Source: Chara braunii (Eukaryota; Streptophyta; Charophyceae; Charales; Characeae). From it: a DNA stretch of 23,251 bases. Under the pieces are notes generated by a model. That model had not been told where the DNA came from, did not search any database, and worked only from the letters and a program-made list of their open reading frames with translations. A program made the position numbers and the translations under genes. The stretch lies in the NCBI GenBank assembly GCA_003427395.1, contig BFEA01000719.1:733682-756932 (forward strand), given 5' to 3'. Positions 16,688 through 23,251 of the stretch are shown here, piece by piece. Each line of letters begins with the position of its first letter. Within the stretch, counting starts at the first letter, position 1.

Positions 16688-18223
16688 ATGAGTGATGCAA
16701 GCACTAGTGAGGAGGAGTTGCTAGTGGACAACCGTAGGACAACTCGCGGGACTGCTCGTAGTCGACCCTTGACATTCTTGGAGTTAGGTCCAGGAGACGA
16801 GAGAAGATTGCAGAGAGAGGTTAGAGAGAGAGCAATAGCAAGGAGAGTGAGGGCAGTTGAGGATAGTGCCATGACTAGAATTTCAGCTAGTACCGGTGCA
16901 ACCATGGCTACCTCATCCATGTCGCAAGTCTCTACACAGTCCACTTCGTCAGAAGTCAGTCATAGTGGTTCTCAGGTTTCCACTAGTCAGATTGCTAGCT
17001 TGCGAGTCAGCCAGCAAATTCAACTCACGCCGGAGGATTTAGAAATCCGGCAAGCAGAAGAACTTCAGGATGAGCTACAGCGGCAGTTGGACGAGGCAGC
17101 AGAGAGGAGAAGAAAAGCCATACTTAGGAAGGTTAGACTAGGGAGTAGAATGCAGGAGCTAAACAGACCGGAAGGACTAGATGAGGCATCATTGGACCCT
17201 GCTGGTCGTGTGTTGCGAAATGCTTTGCTTTCAGTGGCTGAAGCGCAGAACGTCCAACAAGAATTGCTGGCCGAATTGGTGGCAGGCCAGAAACAAATCT
17301 TGGCTGAACTTCGGGCTCCTCGCACAGCAGTGAGGCAGCCGCAGTTTGCAGTAGTTCCCCCTGCGGGTGCGGGTCCTTCATCGATGCCGCAACACACAGG
17401 GCAAACTTTCTCTCCTATGTTTGGCATGCCCCCTCTAGGTGGTTTAGCAGCAACTAGTGGTCTGATTCATAAAGTCTCATTCGTACCATCCACAACAGTG
17501 GTCACTACAGTCCCATTGTCAAGCCAGGCCCAGGTTAGTATGCAACAGCCTGTTTCAGTGGCTATGCAGCCGCTGCAGCAAGCCCCTGGGCCCATGCAGC
17601 CTATGCAGTGGATGCCTAAGATACCCCTAATGAGTCCCAAGCCCTTCTCTGGAGATAGAAAGAAGGAGGAGGACTTGGACACTTGGGTGAGGACTGTGCC
17701 TACTTATGTGAGGCACAAGCTCACAAGGCCAGAGCAAGAAGTTGTTGTGGCTACCTCTTTTTTAGAAGGGTCAACAGCTCGCTGGTTGAACAGCCTAGTG
17801 CAGCAACAGGGCTACAGTCAGGATTTCGATGCCTGGGCTCAGGCTCAGACGTTGGAACAGTTCGTACAGTCCATCTACAACAGGTGGCATGACCCGCAAG
17901 GGGCTCAAAAGGCCACCGATGCTATCAACAACCTTTGTTCCCGCAGGTTCAAGGATGTTAGAGAGCTTACGAACACAGTAGAACGCCTTCTCGTGGTACC
18001 TGGTGTGCGTTTTGACCAGCAGGTTTTCCTAACAGATTACCTAAGGTGCCTACCTGCAGAGGTAAGGACCAAGCTGGTTGATGAGGCCTATGTCGAACAG
18101 CACACCTTCGCTTCTTTTAGTAAGAAAGCTCTGGACATGAGGCAAAGATGGGCTCTGCGCATAGGGCATCTCATGATGGTAGGAAGAGACTACCCCAGGA
18201 CTGGAAGAAGAAAGGTCAGTTAA
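16688..18223 (+). CDS. gag: Gag polyprotein, N-terminal and capsid part
   Basis: This is a 511-codon frame for the structural protein that packages the element's RNA into virus-like particles in the cytoplasm. Residues 1-112 are Ser/Thr/Arg-rich and acidic at the start. Residues 113-150 are charged and Glu/Gln/Arg-rich, and look like a coiled coil. Residues 215-315 are rich in Pro, Gln and Met. Residues 314-490 match the retrotransposon gag capsid domain, with PKPFSGDRK, FLEGSTARWLNSL and YNRWHDP. The CCHC knuckle that should follow is in the next frame, so the frame runs past a deletion between about 18124 and 18223, and its last residues (after about 488) are probably out of frame. The ATG at 16688 is the first in this frame near the conserved start, but I cannot exclude a later one. 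Confidence 0.88.
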   Translation: MSDASTSEEELLVDNRRTTRGTARSRPLTFLELGPGDERRLQREVRERAIARRVRAVEDSAMTRISASTGATMATSSMSQVSTQSTSSEVSHSGSQVSTSQIASLRVSQQIQLTPEDLEIRQAEELQDELQRQLDEAAERRRKAILRKVRLGSRMQELNRPEGLDEASLDPAGRVLRNALLSVAEAQNVQQELLAELVAGQKQILAELRAPRTAVRQPQFAVVPPAGAGPSSMPQHTGQTFSPMFGMPPLGGLAATSGLIHKVSFVPSTTVVTTVPLSSQAQVSMQQPVSVAMQPLQQAPGPMQPMQWMPKIPLMSPKPFSGDRKKEEDLDTWVRTVPTYVRHKLTRPEQEVVVATSFLEGSTARWLNSLVQQQGYSQDFDAWAQAQTLEQFVQSIYNRWHDPQGAQKATDAINNLCSRRFKDVRELTNTVERLLVVPGVRFDQQVFLTDYLRCLPAEVRTKLVDEAYVEQHTFASFSKKALDMRQRWALRIGHLMMVGRDYPRTGRRKVS

Positions 18224-19326
18224 TGTCCGTTGACCATGATGGTCAAACGACGGAGATTGATGAATTCCCAGACCTTGGGGAGTTGACAGAGCAGGATGGA
18301 GCCAGCAGGACTTCGGATGGGGGAGTCGTGACACCTATTAAGGAAAAGGCTAGGGGAATCGAGAAGAAGAAGGTAGGACGGTCCGCGGGTCAGGGAGACC
18401 AAGGGACACCCGCATGGGTGAAGCTTGGTTTGGATTACGAGGTGTGGAGGGACCGAGTTGCTAGGGCCACTTGCATGAACTGTGGCAATTATGGACACAC
18501 GTCGCGTACGTGTCGAGGCAATGAAGGTAGCCTCGCCAACAGTGGTGGGCTTATCTTCAAATCCTGGGAGTGCTTCTGCGAGCAGCTCACAGGGGAACAC
18601 CTCGGGTCAGTAGGAGTGTCAGCCGCTCTTACTCGCGCTGAAGTGGTAACGTTGCCTTCCCCACTTCAGGCGTTGGCCAAGGCTAGAGGCCCACACATCG
18701 CCCCGCAGACACATTTAGACCCACCGACGCTCTGTTCGAGAGATGTGTCTGAGGCCCTAGAAGAGTTAGAGACTGAGTGGTCAAGGAAGGACCCCAGGGA
18801 CTCTTGGGCGATGATCAGTAGAGGTCCAAAGGGTGAACATTTCGTGGTGGAGGTAGAGGTAGATGGCCGCAAGGTTGGCGCCTTCGCAGACATAGGCTCT
18901 ACACGAAATTTCATCATTCGTGCTTGTGTGGATAGACTGCGCTTAGGGGACCAAATGCAGCGGCTTAGCAGAATTGTAGCTTCTACGCAAGCCAACAAGC
19001 ACCAAATGGTTGTCAAAGACTATGTCAAGGATGTAGCCTGCACCTTCTCCTATGGAGGAGGGGAAGTGATCCACAAGATCTCCTTCCTGGTTAGCGACGA
19101 ACTATCATTCGATATGTTATTGGGCATGTACTACCTCGAAGTCTCACAACCTCAGTTTGACTGGGATAGAAAGGTGTTGATCCACAAGTTGCCCAATGGT
19201 AGAACTGTTAGATTGCAGAAGTATAAGGCTAGCAGTCTAATAGAAAACTACGGGTGTATGTGTGGCATTGTGCCTCATCCTTCTATAACTATTAAAAGCA
19301 AAATCGACAGGACGGCATGTATCTAG
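18148..19326 (+). pseudogene. Gag zinc knuckle and aspartic protease, shifted frame
   Basis: This frame is open from 18124 and is read one base back relative to gag. Counting from the ATG at 18148, residues 109-122 form a CCHC knuckle (CMNCGNYGHTSRTC) that binds nucleic acid. Residues 240-335 are a retropepsin-like protease that would cleave the polyprotein. The active-site triad reads DIG followed by S (248-251), where DTG or DSG is usual, so Thr/Ser has become Ile. The later hydrophobic-LLGM motif is present (323-327), but the Asp that usually follows is Tyr. The frame ends at a stop about one base out from the reverse transcriptase frame, probably after a deletion near 19313. An ancestral gag-pro-pol continuous frame is inferred. 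Confidence 0.85.
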
Positions 19327-19886
19327 TTTTTGGCTCCGAGAAAGGGGAGGTCTTTAAATCACCCCCAGAGATAGACAAAGTCGTCGCTCAATATTCATAC
19401 ATTTTTTAGGAGCCCACAGTCGTGGTGGAAAGGGAGGTTGTACATGCGATAGAGATTGTCCCAGGTAGCAAGGTGCCTAGAGGACGAATCTATAGGATGT
19501 CTCCCGCAGAGTTAGATGAGTTTCGCCGCCAGCTCAAGGAGCTCACAGAGAAGGGATGGATACGGCCTAGTACCTCCCCTTACGGTGCGCCAGTCTTATT
19601 TGTCCCAAAGAAGGGAGGTCCATTAAGGATGTGCATTGACTATAGGGGCCTTAATGCCATCACCGTAAAGAACGCGGAGTCCCTATCCCGCATTAACGAC
19701 CTCTTGGATAGAGTGCAGGGATGCCGGTACTTCACAAAGATAGATTTGAAGTCTGGATACCATCAAATTGCCGTTAGACCTGAGGACCAGCACAAAACCG
19801 CATTTCAGACCAGGTACGGTCTGTACGAGTTTGTGGTGATGCCCTTTGGTCTATGCAATGCCCCTGTACGTTCCAGCACGCGATGA
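19323..19886 (+). pseudogene. Reverse transcriptase, N-terminal half
   Basis: This third frame begins in the protease-RT linker, is interrupted by TAG at 19407-19409, and then codes for the fingers and part of the palm. Landmarks are [20 protein letters not shown], the first catalytic Asp in [12 protein letters not shown] (codon at 19743) and [10 protein letters not shown]. Reverse transcriptase copies the element's RNA into DNA inside the particle. Right after PFGLCNAP the frame shifts: one base appears to be missing at about 19868, and the last five residues before the stop are out of frame. Confidence 0.9.
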
Positions 19887-20208
19887 ACAGGATTTTTCAT
19901 GACTACTTTGACAAGTTTATCGTCGTGTACCTCGACGATATTCTCATCTTTAGTATGACTGTAGAGGAGCACGCTGAGCACTTGAAAACAGTGCTAAGTC
20001 TCCTAAGACAGCACCAATACAAGGTTAACTTGGACAAATGCGAGTTTGGTTGCACCAAGATCTTGTACTTGGGTCATGAAATCTCAGCAGATGGATTGAG
20101 GCCGGAAGATGCGAAGGTGGCCAGCATACGTGACTGGCCCAGACCTCAGACTGTTACTGAGGTCAGATCGTTTTGGGGGATGACGGGCTATTATCGTCCG
20201 TTGTGAAG
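19868..20208 (+). pseudogene. Reverse transcriptase, C-terminal half
   Basis: This picks up where the previous fragment loses frame ([10 protein letters not shown]) and contains the catalytic YLDD box (the Asp pair is encoded from 19934) within VVYLDDILIFS. Next come the thumb-side motifs LGHEISADG and MTGYYR. Both catalytic Asp residues are kept, so only the frame is damaged here. At about 20203 a further base is missing in a T run, and the fragment ends at TGA. Confidence 0.9.
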
Positions 20209-20415
20209 AACTATAGTACTATAGCTTCCCCATTAACAAATCTAACTCGACTTGACACCCCTTGGGAGTGGACTGAAGAGTGTGAAGCAAACTTTAAGAA
20301 ATTGAAGTATGCTCTAACACACTACGAAGTTCTCAAACTTTCGGATCCTGACAAACCATTCGTTGTGACCACAGACGCCAGCCAATATGGCATAGGCGCG
20401 GTCCTTGCGCAATAG
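20204..20415 (+). pseudogene. RT connection and start of RNase H
   Basis: This runs from VKNYSTIASPLTNL, a conserved connection motif of Ty3/gypsy polymerases, to the RNase H opening motif TTDASQYGIGAVLAQ, with the first RNase H catalytic Asp in TDAS. A TAG at 20413-20415 stops it just after VLAQ, where a Gln or another polar residue is expected. Confidence 0.88.
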
Positions 20416-22089
20416 GAGGGGCCCAAGTTGAGACCGATCGAGTATATGAGCAAGAAGATGCCATCTCAAAAGTTAGCTAAGTCCACTTATAAGAGAGAGC
20501 TCTACGCCCTGTACAGAGCGCTAGTTCATTGGAGACACTACCTCCTAGGAAGATTTTTCTATGTGAGGTCTGACCATGAGACTTTGCGCTGGATTAAGAC
20601 ACAGGCTGTGTTGTCGGACTCACTCAAGAGATGGATTCAAGTGATAGACATGTATGACTATCTACTTGACCCTATCAAGGGTACGTACAACAAGGTGGCT
20701 GGTGCACTATCAAGAAGGGCAGATTATCTGGGCGCGCTAGTCACTGAGTTTGGCATATCTGACGAACTCACTCGATCGTTGGTGGAAGCCTATCAGGGAG
20801 ATCCAATTATGCAAGAGATCATCCGTAGATTCCAAGCAAAGGACAAAAAGACTTTGGACGAATTTACGATGGTAGATGGCTTGCTGTTTCTCGAGAAGGC
20901 AGGGAATAAAAAACTATATGTTGCTAATAGTGAGTCTTTACGTAGTTTATTTTTAGGAGAATGTCATGATGCAACTGGTCATTTTGGCTATAGAAAGACA
21001 TCAGCGAACTTAGTGCAGAGATTTTGGTGGCCTTCTATGTTGGAAGATGCAAAACGTTATGTTGAAACCTGCCAGGTTTGTCAAAGGGACAAACCAAGGA
21101 CTCAGGTTTCGCTTGGGTTGATCAAACCCTTGCCAATCCCTGAAGGACCAGGCCAGAGTGTGTCCATGGATTTCATGGATACACTTGTGACTCGCAGGTC
21201 AAGAAAAAGACACATCTTTGTCATAGTGGACCGTTTTACCAAGTACGCCAGACTGATCGCTATGCCTGAAACTGCTAAAACTGACTTCGTCATCAAACTT
21301 TTCATGGATAACTGGGTAAGAGACTTCGGTCTACCTACGTCTATTGTTAGTGATAGAGATGTCAGATTCACGAGCGAACTGTGGCAGTCTACTGTTGAAC
21401 AAATGGGCACAAAACTCCAAATGACTTCAGGAAATCATCTTGAGTCAAATGGGCAAGCAGAACAAATGAACCGAGTAGTGCAGAAATTGCTTAGGCACTA
21501 TATCAAGCCAAGTCAGGACGACTGGGACGAGAAACTACCTCTCGTTGCCAGCCTGTACAACAATGTTGTGCATAGTACTATCGGCATGACTCCCAACCAA
21601 CTGCATCTTGGTTGGAAGCCCCAAACGGCCCTTGACTTTCTGCTACCAGAAAGAGAACTCACTGCAGCACCCAACAACATAGAGTTTGCTGTCAAGTACG
21701 AACAGATGCTGCAGCAGGCCGTTGAACACATTAGGAAGTCTCAAGAGGCAATGGTTGCATCTGAGAATAGACATAGACGACCCTCTAACTTTCAGATAGG
21801 CGAGAGAGTCTGGATTAAGGTTGTTGAGCTTGGTCAGGAGTTAGGCATATCCCGCAAGCTAATGCCACAGTTCTTTGGGCCCTGGGAGATCTTAGACATT
21901 GTAGGAGATCAACCAGACGGTCCTTCATATGTAATCCGCATCCCACCTCACTTGCGTACCTACCCTGTGTTCCATGCCTCTAAGTTAGCACCTTTGCTGC
22001 TACTGAGCAGTTCCCTTCCAGAAGATCAATGTTACCCCTTACCATGGATGGCGAAGTGGACATTGACCAGATCGTCCAGCATCGAGTGA
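20413..22089 (+). pseudogene. RNase H remainder, DD35E integrase and GPY/F module
   Basis: Numbered from codon 20428. RNase H covers 1-95: the catalytic Glu in ELYAL (24) and Asp in SDHE (49) are kept, but the last one, normally in ADALSR, is Gly (AGALSR, 92). The integrase zinc motif HHCC is H180, H185, C215 and C218. The catalytic core has D248 (MDFM), D309 (VSDRD) and E345 (NGQAE), with exactly 35 residues between the last two. The GPY/F module is 476-522 (FFGPW, ending in YPVFHASKLAP). Integrase inserts the DNA copy into the host chromosome. After about codon 523 the frame is lost, probably by one missing base near 21998, and the last 30 or so residues are not genuine. Confidence 0.93.
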
Positions 22090-22277
22090 TGCTTGTTCCT
22101 CGACCATCAGGCAGAGGGCGACCTCCTAAACCGAGAATGTAGTATCGTGTGAGCTTCAGACATCATCTAGATCCGAAAGAAGACCGGTGGTTCACACGAG
22201 AAGAACTCATGAGAACAACACCTCAAGTAATCGCAAGCTATGAAAGAGCACTCAAGGGAAAGATGCCTGCAAAATAA
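22001..22277 (+). pseudogene. C-terminal chromodomain-like tail
   Basis: In the frame that continues the integrase after the break near 21998, the sequence reads through DGEVDIDQIVQHRV and GRGRPPKPRM to a TAG at 22140-22142. It then goes on with YRVSF, DPKEDRWFTREEL and TTPQVIASYE to TAA at 22275-22277. Position after GPY/F and the order (hydrophobic YxVxF, then D/E..W...E.L) fit the degenerate chromodomain of chromoviruses, which directs integration to marked chromatin. The aromatic cage is incomplete, so 'chromodomain-like' is as far as I go. Confidence 0.6.
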
Positions 22278-22304
22278 GAGACTTCTCAGAGGACTAAGGA
22301 AGTT

Positions 22305-22317
22305 AAGGAGGAGGGAA
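22305..22317 (+). promoter_or_regulatory. Polypurine tract
   Basis: AAGGAGGAGGGAA immediately precedes the TG of the 3' LTR. In this family such a purine tract resists RNase H and primes plus-strand DNA. It fixes the LTR start at 22318. Confidence 0.88.
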
Positions 22318-22567
22318 TGTGAGGATCAGGGTCCTCGGTAGGCCTATGGGGCCCTGTTTGCAGCCTTACCCGCCCTAAGTGAAGGCGGAGGTGCCCGCCC
22401 TAAGTGAAAGCGGGCCTGGCTTTTTGCAAGAGGCCCTCGACTGTCAATTTCACATTCGGGGTCCAGGCAGTTGCGACGCGCCAGTTGGTTGAGCGAAACA
22501 CAGGCCGAGCAACAAAGACATTTCCACGGCCCTCCGGACCTTTCCAAAGAATGCAGGCCCTGGGCGT
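22318..22567 (+). repeat. 3' LTR, truncated by a later insertion
   Basis: It is about 98% identical to 14351-14625 once the missing 25-bp unit is allowed for. Similarity stops abruptly after CTGGGCGT at 22567, where the 5' LTR continues GATTCGCAG. The abrupt stop marks an insertion or rearrangement. Confidence 0.9.
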
Positions 22568-22890
22568 CAGAGGTGGCAACTGGGTAACCGTTGCCCGTAC
22601 CCAACCGCACCCAACTGTAACCGGCAGGTTATGGGCAGGTACGGGTACCCTTCTGGAAGGCGGCATTGGTATGGGGAGGCATAAATTTTATTCGTGGATT
22701 TCGGGGCAGGCACGGTTGTACTGCGTGGAGATCACGGGCAGGCATGGGCGGGTACTGGCGGTGAAAAGGGAAAAACTGCAGGTATGGGCGGCCAAGAAGA
22801 AAAAAGCATGGGTACAACCGGTATAGGGTGGTGAAAAAAAAAATCAGATGGGTATGGGCGGGTAAGCAATTTTTCCGGGTAACCGTACGT
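22568..22890 (+). mobile_element. Probable hAT-type DNA transposon end
   Basis: The sequence begins CAGAGGTGGCAAC at the exact point where the LTR breaks off. Terminal inverted repeats of hAT elements typically begin CAGRGGTG (for example Tol2 and Ac-like elements). It is followed by many subterminal GGGTA/TACCC-type motifs (GGGTAACCG, CCGTACCC, GGGTATGGGCGGGTA) on both strands up to about 22885, as expected for transposase-binding repeats. The 8 bases before it (CTGGGCGT) would be the target duplication. The other end and any transposase are not in the window. Confidence 0.5.
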
Positions 22891-23178
22891 AATATCCACC
22901 TTTCCCCCCTTCCCCCCCTTCACCCCCTTCCCTTCTTCCCAGGAAATATGCAGACCGGCGAAGTTGTTTTCTTCGTAGGCACAATCCAACTTCAAACTTG
23001 GCCACTTTCGAAATTGGAAGGTTCCAACCTCGCCTCAGGGAGTTCCCCCTTGGAAATTGGCTGCATGTCATAGTTGTACGGTTGTACCCGCCGCCCTTCT
23101 GTGTGTGCATGCCACTGCATGGCCATCGTCCGCCCGTCGTGGTTGTACCCGCTGCTGTTCTATGTGTGTTGCACGACC

Positions 23179-23180
<2 letters not shown>
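22891..23180. other. Probable transposon interior or unrelated sequence
   Basis: A C/T-rich tract lies at 22899-22940. A 61-bp imperfect tandem repeat starts with GTTGTACCCGC at 23081 and 23142. There is no recognisable coding sequence. The right border of the preceding element cannot be placed. Confidence 0.45.

Positions 23181-23251
<71 letters not shown>
23181..23251 (+). repeat. (GA)n microsatellite at the window end
   Basis: An uninterrupted GA repeat of 71 bases runs to the last base. Confidence 0.97.

Larger units (their letters stand above)
14351..22567 (+). mobile_element. Decayed Ty3/gypsy retrotransposon (chromovirus-like order)
   Basis: The ends begin TGCGAGGATCAGGG (14351) and TGTGAGGATCAGGG (22318), the latter directly after a polypurine tract. 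Between them the domain order is gag, CCHC knuckle, protease, reverse transcriptase, RNase H, integrase, GPY/F and a chromodomain-like tail, which is the Ty3/gypsy order. The coding region has five frame breaks and three TAG stops, so the copy cannot encode its own proteins. The LTR parts that can be compared differ at about 6 of 250 positions plus one repeat-unit length change, so insertion was fairly recent. The right LTR is cut by another element at 22568. I did not find a standard primer-binding site: TGGTATCAGAGC is absent. Confidence 0.93.

Noticed and set aside
16660-16944. Minus-strand frames inside gag and pol (for example 16660-16944, 17065-17427, 18666-19016)
   Set aside because: They are shadows of the plus-strand coding frames and show no domains.
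18120-18223. Programmed -1 frameshift between gag and the next frame
   Set aside because: The shift falls before the gag zinc knuckle, no slippery heptamer with a clear downstream structure was found, and four more shifts of the same kind occur further on.
14462-22826. Similar predicted proteins at 14462 and 22404 on the plus strand, and related minus-strand frames
   Set aside because: They repeat only because both LTRs carry the same DNA; the frame diverges where the LTR is cut. Nothing supports translation.

Overview
The window is repeat-rich nuclear DNA of a eukaryote, most likely from the green-plant lineage. It has no bacterial-style operons, many long A/T runs and microsatellites, tRNA-derived SINEs, a Ty3/gypsy retrotransposon with a chromodomain-like tail, and a probable hAT transposon end. 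From memory of the gag and filler-repeat style I would guess a charophyte such as Chara braunii, but that is recall, not something shown here. The sequence begins in a C run and ends in a (GA)n tract, so it may be a whole contig bounded by unassemblable simple repeats. I found no convincing host protein gene, rRNA, intact tRNA or CRISPR array.

Layout. Positions 1-14350 are a nested patchwork of short non-coding repeats. The commonest is a roughly 50-100 bp 'hairpin-core' element, about 12 copies on both strands. Its core opens with GGGACGCTGG and holds small stem-loops whose paired bases co-vary between copies. Several copies continue into a second hairpin with the apical motif TGCTCTTATCA and end in a poly(A) tract. 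One copy (12698-12809) carries a 35-nt poly(A) tail and 15-bp flanking direct repeats, which shows movement by retroposition. Two tRNA-derived SINE families are also present. One member (8408-8829) is complete, with A and B boxes, a poly(A) tail and an 11-13 bp target duplication, and it sits inside a hairpin-core copy. Older repeats include an inverted pair (2295-2708 against 7584-8050), a dispersed repeat near 700-1030 and 2112-2261, a threefold tandem block (11686-12364) and a 52-bp exact direct repeat (9217 and 9468).

Positions 14351-22567 are a decayed Ty3/gypsy element in plus orientation. In order it has a 5' LTR, a very long leader, gag, a CCHC knuckle, aspartic protease, reverse transcriptase, RNase H, a DD35E integrase, a GPY/F module, a chromodomain-like tail, a polypurine tract and the start of the 3' LTR. 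The reading frame is broken by five shifts, every one equivalent to losing one base, and by three TAG stops that all fall where glutamine is expected. It is therefore a pseudo-element, although its LTR ends differ by only about 6 of 250 positions.

From 22568 the 3' LTR is interrupted by sequence starting CAGAGGTGGCAAC and full of GGGTA-type motifs, which I read as the end of a hAT-type DNA transposon. Its other end would lie beyond the window.
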